Below, piece by piece: positions 24,109-35,700 of a DNA stretch of 64,000 bases; position 1 is the first letter of the stretch, and the number at the start of each line of letters is the position of its first letter. The stretch is from Phytoseiulus persimilis (lineage: Eukaryota; Arthropoda; Arachnida; Mesostigmata; Phytoseiidae): positions 25,752,723 through 25,816,722 of the forward strand of contig CM075103.1 in the NCBI GenBank assembly GCA_037576195.1. The letters run 5' to 3'. The notes under the pieces were generated by a model. The model made no database searches. It was not told the origin of the DNA and worked only from the letters and a program-made list of their open reading frames with translations. The position numbers were made by a program, and so were the translations under genes.

Positions 24109-25818
24109 GTATGTATGTCTGACCCCGATAGATTGCCAAACCAATTCTCGGATTGGCTTACGGCATGTTGTGGACAACGGTTCTGAAAAGGTTCGAGGCT
24201 CCCCTGTTCAAAGGTCATCTTGATCACATTTGGAGAGGCTCCGGCCTATCTGATCACACCTTTGGGAAGCTTTGAGGGTTCTGACGTGAAACTCACATAG
24301 AGTTAGATCGGACGCCCGGGATCGAACGGAGGTTTCGGAGGCGGTGATTCTGATATTCCAGCAAAACTTAACGGCAACCCTGCCGCAGAACTCGACAGAG
24401 AATCTGACCCAGATCATGGCAGGGCAACTCACATTTAGCTTCACCGTCGTCCGCCGAAGGATGACGTGTGTTGCGTTTCATGAACTACCGATTTGTCGCT
24501 GAGGGCTGGTTTCCATTTCCCAAGGGTATGCCTCTGGTACTTGAGGTAGGCGAATCTCCGAGGGCCAACATTCGCGTCATCAGTTACACGAGCCTTTTTT
24601 CATCCGATCACCGACATTTTCTTCCGTGAAGTGGATCTGATGAGGATCATCCTCCATTTAACATGAGAGGAGCGTTCTGAGATCTACGCGCGCGTTCTCC
24701 GGTGAACGACATGCAGCGCTTCTGAGAGAACGTTGTGGGAGACCCCCTTCGCTGCCCAATGAACGAACACGAACCGTTGCGCCTAGCTGGATACAGTTAG
24801 CAACCGGAATGATTTGCGTTATACTGCGATAGTGAGTTGATCGGCTCCAGGATTGAGAGAGAAATTCGAACCAGACGAAACCCAGCAGAACGTTTGGGAG
24901 AATATTTGGGACTCAGGGAACACATCTCCTCTAACGGTTTGTGCACTCGTTGACAGATTCCATTTTGGGTGGGAACGCACGAGGCGCTGCCGGAGCTGGG
25001 ATGGCTCTCGGCTCGCAAAGGTTATCAAAACGCTTTTGAGGACGCAAAACTGCTCTCCCTCGGACGACCTCCTTGCAACTTTGAGCGACTCTTTACGACT
25101 CCCATCCAGATAGCAGCCGCAAGTGGTTTCTGCACAGCATGCCTCCTAGTGGACGAGGAAGTTGTGCCGCATCCATAACTGGCTCCCATATGGCCGCTGC
25201 TTCCTCGGTCTCTGCGTGCCTTCCTGCGGAAACCCGAGACCATGCGTTGAGCTGGAGCAAGAATGCTAATCGTCACGCGCGGCACGCGAAATTTTCGCTC
25301 GTATCCACTACCGGGAACTTCAGCGGAATGCCGCGTCGAATATTGCCCGACCAGCAGCGACAGTGATCACGAGAGTCGAAACAAATCCATTGACCCTATA
25401 CTGAGGGTTTTTCGAACTTCATTGATCTCACGGCCAAGATCGTCATTTTTGAGCAATGATCCTGTTCGCGAACTTCACAACTGATGAAATCTACACCGCT
25501 GGAAAGTCTATCTTCTTCAACCGAGTCAAATTTCCGCTGGCAATACGACGTTTCCATGAATACTCTTCACAGCACCGCATGATTTCCGGTCTTCGCTCAG
25601 TTCCTCAGAGGAAGGACTTCGCCTCACGAATTCGTAACGCTCGGCTGGATGAGCAGTTCATTCATGCATATCTGAACACTTATTTATACCGTATCCCCTT
25701 CCCTCCAACTCCATGGCATCGAGACGCAGAGAAGAAAACGCAACGTTCCGTGTAAGCTTTCCAGGCCGCGGACCTCTTCGAGAGCTGCTCGAAGACTGCA
25801 TAGTTTTTACTTCAAATC

Positions 25819-26409
25819 TCAGAGCAACACATGCGACCGATCAAGGCCGGTCGAGCAGCGAGACGTTGAGGGAGCAGAGAAGAAAGAAACTTCCAATTTA
25901 TTGTTCGCCAACGTACCGCTAGACACGCGAATGGAAAAATCCGGAAGTGAATGGAACGCGACGGCTTCCCCGAAGAAAGAACGCCCCTCGACGATCTGAA
26001 ACTCCGTATGAGCTTGAGCCACCGTTTCCCTGACGAAAAGATCGCTGTTCGGATCAAGTCCGCCGATCCGAGACGGGACATATTGTGTTCGATCAAAAAG
26101 ATCCCATCCTCCATTTTCGTAGCGAGTGTCTCTGGGTGAACGGCAGAGCTCGCTCGCGCCGGTGTGGGTCGGCAAGTGCACGGTTTCCATTAATTCGCCG
26201 TAGTGATCCTTCCTGCTACCAGGGAGGGGCTGTGATGCGAAGTGTCGCATTTCGATGGGATCGTCTGTCAGCCGCCCTGCCTCGAGACTTTCCCAGATCC
26301 GACATAGCTCGGGAACTACAGCAGGGTTTGGGAGCATGGACAACGGAATGCGCCGATTAGTTGAAAGATTCCTCAGAACATCAGAGGATTCCTTTATGGA
26401 AAAAATCAT
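25819..26409 (-). CDS. Hypothetical protein, single open frame of about 196 codons
   Basis: This long frame starts with ATG just beyond the presumed poly(A) site of the BMP gene and runs to TGA on the same strand. The predicted protein is hydrophilic and not low-complexity, with balanced acidic and basic residues (for example ELCRIWESLEAGRLTDDPIE and GGLDPNSDLFVRETVAQAH), unlike the Ser/Arg-rich chance frames around it. No signal peptide, membrane segment or known domain is seen. It may be a lineage-specific single-exon gene or an exon of a larger one. It may also be chance: a frame of this length is unusual but not decisive in 64 kb. Confidence 0.35.
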   Translation of the reverse strand: MIFSIKESSDVLRNLSTNRRIPLSMLPNPAVVPELCRIWESLEAGRLTDDPIEMRHFASQPLPGSRKDHYGELMETVHLPTHTGASELCRSPRDTRYENGGWDLFDRTQYVPSRIGGLDPNSDLFVRETVAQAHTEFQIVEGRSFFGEAVAFHSLPDFSIRVSSGTLANNKLEVSFFSAPSTSRCSTGLDRSHVLL

Positions 26410-26440
26410 GTATAGCGGTATATGTTACATTAAATTCGTT

Positions 26441-26446
26441 TTTATT
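26441..26446 (-). terminator. Poly(A) signal of the BMP3-type gene
   Basis: It reads AATAAA on the minus strand, about 320 bp after the BMP stop codon. The intervening DNA is AT-rich near the signal and carries a purine-rich tract (26,636-26,740 on the transcribed strand), as expected of a 3' UTR. Confidence 0.6.
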
Positions 26447-26762
26447 ATAGCGACAATGATTGGTGACGATAATTACTTAATAGTGGTTGGCTGCTGCGCC
26501 GCGATTTGGACGCAGATAATAGAATATTTAAACAACTACTTCAAATCAATAAGAACCTATGAACTAGACGAGGTACTTCTACTCGAGGATACGTCAGAAA
26601 GCGGCTCCCATAGGTTTTCGTTGGTCTCAAACTCTCTCACCCTTTTACTTTCTCCCTCTTTCCATCTTATTATCCCTCTCATCCTCTTATTCCTCTCTCT
26701 CTCTCCCTCCATCTCGTTTCCTCTCCCCCACGTTTTCCCGTAGCTAATGTTCCCGAGCTGTA

Positions 26763-29700
26763 TCAGTGGCATCCACAGCTGGCGGCCACCATATCGTCGT
26801 ACTGCTTCAGGATGACGTTTTCGTTGTCGTCATAGTACAACAGGCTGATTGAGTATAACTTGTTTGGAACGCAGCACGGCTTCCCAACGCCGGGCGTCAA
26901 ACTCAACTCGTTGACGATGCTTTGAACCGTGGCGTGGTTCGTTGGCCACTGGTTCTGACCCAGCGGGAACGAACAAGCGCCTTTGCAATGGTAGGCTTGA
27001 TATCCTTCGGGAGATATGATCCAGGACGACCAGCCGATTTTTTGGAAATCCACGTACAAATCGTACCGGGCGCAGGACGTAGTTTCGTCGTGGGAATGGT
27101 TTGCGTTGAAAACTTCGTACTGAGCGCCCGAGGCACTCGTGGGCAAAGATCTTTTCGTTCTCTCATTCGAGGAGGAGTCACCTGGAGAAGAATCAAGAAG
27201 TTAGCGAGTCATTAAAGGCTTAGCGAGGATTACGACGTCCCGAGCCCTGTTCCTGTCACGACTGATACCATGCGCTCCCTCTCGATCCCCTCTCTCCCTG
27301 AGAGGATTTACGCTAGCTCTTGTGATAACTAGCAAATAGCCTCCCGACCGCTGTAGTATTCAATACGAACGTCTCACACTTCATTTCTCGTTGGTGGACG
27401 AAAGAGTATTCTCGAATACGCCTCGCTGTGATGTGGGAGGGATCTACCGGCCGGAATTGGGAACCACTCACCGGAAGGATATGTTGTGTTCGTTTGGGGA
27501 GGCCGACCATCGTTGCTGAATACGACGAGAACAGGTTGTTTGGAAGCGCTGTTCGGGCCCGACGAGCCGGTCTGCTTTCGGGCGAAGCGGAACTGTTGGT
27601 CAGGGAGTCGACGTCCTTTTTGCGTCCTCACCGTAAGGAACATCCCAAGATTGAGTGCTGCGTCCTTAAGCCAGTCTTCCACGGCCGGTTTCACATAGAA
27701 AACCTGCAAATGTAGAGAACGACCGTCAGCAATAGCTCCCATCAGAACCCGACTTAGCATCTACGAGCACTGTGGAAGCAAAATCCATGGTACGCTGGGA
27801 TTCTGGAACATTTCCTCGCACGTTAGAATGAGTCAGGCAGCGATAACTTTGAGCGTTTCTCGGGGATGCTAAACCTTTTCGAACGAATGTACCGCTCAGC
27901 TACTATACTGAATGGATACTTCCGTTGTTCCTCCCTCCACTAATTCATCTTGCCGTGCTCGTCTATCCCGGCTCCGAGCGCAACAGAAAGAACAGTAAAA
28001 AGGGTTGGAAACTCTCGTGGGCCAAGATCGCCTTACTTTATACTCAGACTGTCGGCTCCGCCATGCCTGCCCCGAGAAACGGTTGACGAAGATGGGCTTG
28101 GCCGAGCTCAGATCGGGAACACTCTCACACCCGAAAGGTTCGCTTCGGCCACGGAAGTCAGGGATTCATTTTGTGCCTTCTCCCCTTCGATGTTTATGTT
28201 CCTGCTACGCCGTTCCCAAGGAATGGGTACCCGAAACCAATAGAGCACAGCTGAACACCGCTTGTGGCCGGAGGCTGCGAAAAGCGCGAAATCTTCCCAT
28301 TTGTTCGCGGAGAGAATGGAGCCCACGAGAGAGTTTGACCAAGTTCTCGGATTACGTGGAAGACATTTGCGGTCTGCGTCCTGGCTGGTCAAAAGTGTGG
28401 GCAGGCGGGACCGGTGACCCGTTTCCTCCGCGTCGCAGACAGAGAGAAAGAGGGAAGAAGAGAGCTCGGGAGGGCCCGAGGAAAGAGAGCCGATCCCAAT
28501 CGGTGGACTCCGATGGCGAGGTGACCGAAATGGAAAGGAGCCACTACTTTCCACCGAAGTGCTTGTTCAAAGCTGACGCTCGCCGCACACAAAGGAGTTC
28601 GACACCGGTCCCCCGCGTGTTGCTTCACACGGTCCCCCCGAGGGCTTTTCCTGTTCTCTAAGCGGTTTTTGATCAAAGCTACTCTACTGAGGATGGCAAA
28701 GCAGGCGCTGCCGCCGTCTTCGTCGACGACATCAAACTCGATTTATTTCGGCGACACATTCGCTGTACTGCCCGCTGGTTGGCTCGCCCGCTCGTTCCTT
28801 CCTCGCTGGGATGGTTGGTCAGATAGCTAAACCGGCAACAAAATACTCTCCAAGACCTCAACCGCCGAAGGCCACTCCGGTGGACGTCGAAAGTTTCTCC
28901 CTTGAGCGCTGTTCTCGGATCGCCGAATTCCGGGAGTTCCTCATACACCTCGGACGAACCTGGGAAGCATACCACGAACGGAGGTCAGGTGGAATGGTAT
29001 GAACCCCAAGAAGATCGCGTGAGTTTCAAGAAAAATCTTCAAGCTACAGACGAGATACAGATCCAATCAACGGCCGACAAGAATGAACGAGGGAGCGGGC
29101 TCGGCGTTGTCCTGAGTTACCTGCTACTGAATTTCTGCCTCAGCAACCGTGTTCGGGAACAGGACACCGCTGCGTCCCAAACGTGGCGGTGCTCAGGAAC
29201 ATCTGTTCCGATCTCCTCGTCCCCTTACGTCGCGCTCACATTTGAATTCAAGGTTTCTCTCTCGGTGTCATTTCCCTCGACGTTTCCGTCAAGGAACTGC
29301 TGCGTGGGTTGGAGCGGATCTCGATGTGGAATTCCAGCAGTCTCATTAAGAGATCGCTCGCTGCGGGCTTATTATAGCTCATTATAATTACACCGGGTCT
29401 CACGTCCAACAACGCGCGTCACACTTGGATCCGTTTCGATGAATCGCGACCATGATCCTCGACAAGAATGAAATCTTCCTAGAGGAGAGCCGTCGAAATG
29501 CCAGTGTGCGGATCCTGCAGACATCATCCGGTGCATCAGGATCATTCCCAACAGCTAGCCAGACAGAGTCGAGACTATCTTTCCACGCCCTGTTCCCCTC
29601 TGGGAGCCCGCGAGAATACACCTCGTTGATTCGCCTGTGAAAAGATTTGTGAACAGTCCCTCCACAGCTCCTGGAACACAATTCTCTCAAGAGTTGAGAG

Positions 29701-32700
29701 GCTGCCGCCAAGGTCAGATATGACTGAAAAGTATTGTCTCGGCGCAGACCTCGAAAGCAGCGGGGAATGCGAGGGGACGAAGAAACGAAACCGGCAACCG
29801 CGAAAGCAACCTACAAATGGCATCGAAAAGAACATTTTCCGGGAGCTTCGGCCACTCCAGAGGCCGTTGTTCCATTCTGCTCCATGATCGCTATCCCGCC
29901 TCAACTCTCTGACACATCTATCACACAGATTCCTGCGGAGAAGTCATGGTTTCGATCCAGGTTCCGAAACGAGGATCCGAAAAGCCAGCGATCGGGTCGA
30001 GGGCCGCCGGTATCTCATTACGCAGAGGGAGTCTAACAAACAAACCCCTCATTTGCCAATGCTCCCGTGACACTGTTTTTCGGGAGCTAATTTTTAACTT
30101 CTCATGCTTGTATAACGTCATCTCATTCTCGGCGCTATCTCTGGAACACAGCACCTCAGGACAACGACGGAGACGACCCTAAATGCTCCTATCGATGTTT
30201 ACACAGCCAAGTATTAATCTTCTTCGAACGGGATGATGTTGATATTCAGCGCGATTCTGTGTCAAAAGCAAGCGGATGAAGCGGTTCTTGAGCTTGACAG
30301 AACAATCTGAGGATAACGGCCATCTTCTAGCCATGTATGCAGTACAGTTTAGACTTCCGTGCGAACCTGAGGAACGATATCCCCGTCTCTTCTCAAACTC
30401 ATCCTCCGCTCAAGGCCGAGGCTCTGCCGGTGAATCTCTCATGATCAGCCTAAAAGACGTCGGACGCCGAGTTCATCCGCTCGGAATATCATCAGGTCAA
30501 CGTGACGCTATTCACCGACTTATAACTCGACTTCCCGCCGAAATACGTTCGTGTTATGGTGACATCGTGCCGGGTGGAACGGAGTTGCTCTCGGCGCGCA
30601 ACGCTAAACGGTCGATCAAATTCAGAGTTCTCACTCCGCAGACGAGTTTCCTAGCAAGCCGAGTCCGAAACCCGACTCGGCGGGTTTACTGGTTGGTGGG
30701 TTGGCGAACAGTCGGCCACTCGCAGGCGGACGTACGAACATGGGAGGCTCGTATGGATTGCGGTACACAAAGTGAATTAGCTCATTGATCGATACACTAC
30801 GTACCTCCCAACCAAGGCTGTCGTAGGAGACTCTCCGAACATCGAGCAGACGGTTGCCTTCCTCAGTGTTCGGTGTCGACCCAGGTAGAACTTGATACGC
30901 TCGAACCTCCAGGAGGCCTTTGAACTTTCGCCCTTTGGGCTTCAATTTGTAGATGTGGAACTGCGCTTGGAGGAGTTCCTCGCGAGGATCGGCTTTTGTC
31001 ACGTTGAAGAAGAACCGGAGCGCGGTCGCTGAAATCCAAGCCACTGGTTAATTTATGGCGTCAGGTCGGACGTAACAAATCGGAAAGAGGTGGGAAAACT
31101 CTCGAAAACTCAATGTACGAAGAGAAGCTTGCACGTGGAACAGTTGCAAGCGCCCGTGTTATGTGTGCAGAAAACTCGGTTCGAGTTCCGTGAGGAAACC
31201 CAACCTGTCGTCGCGTGCGCTCGAGTCGATTTTCGCGAGACAAAGCCGATGCGAGGTCGCGAAACTCGAAAAACAATCGAACGTTTGTCGGACACTCAGA
31301 GAGCCGGGGAAATCGGGGAGGGGAGTTCGACCGGAAGTCGATGGGGCCACATTAACGGAATTAATCCCCAAATCGAGTCGCTCATTCGGAGATCGGCGCT
31401 AAACGACTTCATAAAACCCTCGTTACTTATTCGTCGTCCTGGCCTCTCTTCGATGTTGGGATCTGAAGAGGCGTTCCAATTTAGGTTGTCATTATGTGAC
31501 CTCGTTAAAAAGTAATTTCGATCTCGAGCACGCCGAGATTGCTCAGGATGCGCATGCACAGCTCTTGGGCAACGGCGGCGGCGGCGGCGCGGCGGCGGGA
31601 GAGACGGAAGGCACCTCGACTTCAACTCGCCACCGGGGGCGTCTGAGCGTGTAGATAGGCATCATCGATCGTCGAGCGGGAACCGTTCGCGAAAAAAGAG
31701 TGAAACTTCTAAATGGTTCCGATCCTCACCAGTCTCGTCGATTCTTTAGCGATTCAGGCGAACTCTTCGTCTCCTCGAAACGATTATAAGTTTGGAAAGT
31801 GGCAGTCGACGCGTTGCCATCGCGATGAAATCCTCGGGCAAACAAATTTCTCCCGTCCCAAATCTCTGCTGCGGCTGCCCAGTGGAGTCGCGTGTCTCAC
31901 GTTCGAAGTATCCATGTCTCGAAAAGGGACTTATGAACCGGGAATCTCTCACTCACGAGGACCTTCGGGGGTTCCGCTAGCAATCGGGTCTGACGACCGA
32001 CCAGCATCCATCCCGAACATCGCGGACAAGAGCAAGATGTTCGGTGTCCGGTTACAAGTCGGTCTCAGTGTTCATATTTGCGATATCGGACAGAATTTCG
32101 CGTCTGCTGCATCCTCTTACGGAGGGGTATCAATCGGGAGGAGTTTTACTCGAGGGACGACTCTTCGAGTTTTTCGGAGGAATTCCGTTAACGAGTACAT
32201 CGAGCTGCGACTGCGCCACCAATTAGCATATAAAGTGCACTTCCTCTCATAACACGACAGTAACCGCATCATTATGGATGACTCGAAATAACTTCCAGCC
32301 GCATGCGAACTTCAGCGGAGCGTGTCTCCTGCTGAGAGCGTTCACTCTGTGCACATGAACTCTCCGGTTTTGTCATAATGGCTCGGGTCTCTGAATCGCA
32401 ACTTCCGGTATTCCCCTTCGCTCCGGAACTCAGATGAGGGAACACCCGGTCTGGGAAACTCGTTATCGCTGCGAGCCAGTGAGCGGGAGCGATTCATCCG
32501 TAGCTGAGCGTCAAACAATAAGCTCGACAGCTGAAGCATGGAAGCTTCATCAAGAACAACGATCGATTGAGATCCTCGATCGCGTTGAGACGTATTGGTC
32601 GCCGATCCCATCTGGGCGGCCGCTCGATTCCGAAGCCTGCCAGAAGCGATGAGATTGAGCGTCAGAACCGGATCACGCTCGGGATGTCATCGAATCGACG

Positions 32701-35700
32701 GGTCTTTACAGACAGCAATCGTTGCGGTCGAATCTCCTCTACGAGGAAACACGAGCAATTTCGTTGGGCCTCTTTTTCTCATCTATTTGTGTCTTGAAGT
32801 GTGATTGTGTCTGAGGTGTATATCGTTCATACACCGTCTGACATCCATTCCCTTTTCGCTCGACTCGGCCAGACCCGGTTCGTATAGGGAGGTGGTCGAC
32901 AGCGACGGATTCTGAACCGCTCGTGGAGTTTCTTGGCGAAGTGTCGGGGACCTGTCCTGCGCATTTCTCTAATCCCTGGATCCACTGGTCCCGAATCGCG
33001 GACATTTCCAGAATCGATCATCGGTTCAGGGTTGAAGGAAATAATCTTCATGAGAGAGCCTCGTTTAGACCCTCGAGAGGTCCTTCGTAGCGGTCTTTGA
33101 GCCCAGAAATTGTGTCCGTTCCTTCTTGTGCCGTCATCCACATTCGAGGTTTATAGCCTCGGATGCGCTCAATGTGGATCCCGGGAAGCGTCTTCAAAAA
33201 CTTCAAGACCTTGGGACGTCGACGCAGAATCAGCGCTCAGCGCCGGATTAAAGAACCGCTGCTCGACTTAGGGGTGCTCTTGTAGCTTCGCGCCTTCACA
33301 CCTGGTTGGCGGATGACCAGAAAAACTTCAGCTCAGACCAAGAATGTTGTACTTGAGAGAAACTGAAGGGCGAGTCTCGCCGCCGACAGAGACCTCCACT
33401 CGGCAGGAACGGCGTGCGCATGGAGGCGGGAGAACAGGTCGGTCGGTCGACCGGCCAGCCAGGCGTGAGCTCCGCAGGTGGAATTCAAAAAGATTCCTGA
33501 TGTTGACACAACGGATCGACTGAGAAAGCAAGCACACACACACACACACGCTCGCAATTACCCACGTTGCATCGAAAGAATGTCGATCGGCTCGGGTGAA
33601 CTTCGGGCCGTTGGGGACTGTGTTCAGAGACATAACGAAATCTTTATGAAGCGAGCGTTTCATCAGGAAACCGGATTTCGGAGAGTAGAGACGGAATCCA
33701 AGATATGGGCAAGCGAGAGAGAGAGAGAGGGGCTTTTTGGGTCTGCGTTGTCAGCATGTCTGAAAAAGACAGCAGACGCTAATACTCGAGCAGCTCCACC
33801 AGAAGACCCTCCGTAATAGCGTTCGTGATACAAGCACCGTATGTCATCAAAAAACGAAAGTTCGATGCCAATGCCGAAACCACGCTCGAAATCTGGGGCG
33901 TCAGGTATTTTGCCCCCGCGCCCATTGTCAGCGCCTGTTTGACTCATCCCAAGAGGGTGAGAGGACTCGCACGAGAAATTTCCCCCGAGGTCGGGTCGAA
34001 ATTTCGCTAAGTCAGTAGAATTTCGCCCGGAGCGAATGTCCAACGTTGCTCCTCGTTCACCTCCACCTTCACGTGAGCCGAAATATCCGACAACGATCAC
34101 GCTCGGGCCGGAATACTGTTAGGGAGAAGCAGCGGACGGAAACAGTGGGATCGCCGAAGAAGCAGTGGGAAAGTTCTACACACCTGTAGGAACATGGTAA
34201 GGCTTCAGAGGGTGCTTGGGTCGTCGGCGAACTGAAAAGAAAATCGAAGTCATCAATACGGGTCTTCCTTGTTTCTTCCACTAATTCTTCGCCCTCGCCC
34301 CTTTCCCCATATTCGTATGAATGAACGCATCCCTCACCTAGGTGAGCAAGAAGGCGAGCGATCGGAAGAAAGCTCAAACAGGAAATTTATCGACGCGAGG
34401 GAGAAACGTGATCAAGTACCGAATTGCGGAAGCTTTAGGAATCGGAGCGCGCGTGGCTGCGAGCGAAATATTTCCTCGCGGAGAGCCCCGGCGTGGGCTC
34501 CTCGGGACTCCTGCTGGAAAATTGTCCTCTTACAGGGAAATCAGCAGGTTCGAGCGACATTCCTGCACTGCAAACACGGTCACGACATCAAGAAACTCGA
34601 AAACACTCATACCTCGCCTGGGCAAATAGAGGACTCTAAGAGAGAGAGAGAGAGAGTAGGGGCGAACTCAATGCGGGAAATAGAGCCTGAGAGTAAAAAC
34701 AACAGAGCCGGCATTTAAACGGACGAAGAACGTGTAATAGAGTCCGGCGGATGGAATAGGAGACTTGGATGTCGGAGAGAGGAGTATCAAGACAGCGGGA
34801 CGACGGTGTCGAGGACAGAGAAGACCGGAGAAGCCACGAGAAATGTCGTCCCGATCGTGACCTGTTTTCAGTTCTCTCGAGGCTGATCCCTAAATCCTTC
34901 CATTACGTCGAGAAACAGACCCTGCCGCCGACCAGATATAGACGCGGTCAGTGACGCAGACTAATGGAAGAAGGAACAACTGTAGACACCACCACCGAGC
35001 AAGAGTCCCAGCCATGCGACGAGCAAACGAAGCCACTCAGAGACCTCCGAGTTCATACCAATCCGAGTCGTGGACCGAAAAGAAGAAAGAACGCGCCGAA
35101 AGAACGAACACACGACGTATGACTCAACAGCAGGGCCGAGGCTGCGGTCCGTCCAATACCGATAGGTCATCTGTCGCAGATCTTCAAGAATCTTTAAGGA
35201 GGGGCGAAGAACCGATCGAAAGTGGAATTCTCTCGCAGACCCACATTTCTTCGGACAGCCCTATGCCCTGCTATCAAACGGCTCGATCGGATAGCACCGA
35301 CTGAGCTGAATCGCAGCCAATGAACGGCGGAGTAGAATCTCTCTCCATTAGTCAATGGCTGAAGCTGGAGTAGGAGTGCTGATATCGGAAGAGAACCTCC
35401 ATCCGAGCGACCGACCCTCCCGCGGTTCGAAGTCCAACGAGCGCCTGTTGGGAATGCGCTGCATCTATTATCCATTCCCTCTTGCATGCGTCCTCCGCCC
35501 CAATCACAGCGATCTGACCTAGGTTCCTATCGTTCGGGAAACAGCCATCGGTCCGCTGTTCAAAACTCAATCAATCCCTTGCTCCCCGCGCCTATCATGA
35601 CCGTTTCTTAGTTATGGTGATGTTTCGTCAGGAATCGTTGGTCTAGACAGGGTGTCAGGTTTTACTTGATCTAGACACAGTTTGTTTGTTGTTCGTCACC

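Larger units (their letters stand above)
23406..26440. other. Intergenic stretch between the convergent PSMD5 and BMP genes
   Basis: There is no recognisable conserved gene. The stretch contains a tandem 18 bp duplication with CCCCTTAGGGG cores (23,795-23,828), a 21-base CT repeat (24,088-24,108) and one candidate minus-strand ORF (25,819-26,409) listed separately. Other open frames look random. Confidence 0.6.

Noticed and set aside
24290-24360. B-box-like GTTCGATCCC on the minus strand, a possible tRNA
   Set aside because: The T-arm does not pair and no A box, anticodon arm or acceptor stem could be folded around it.
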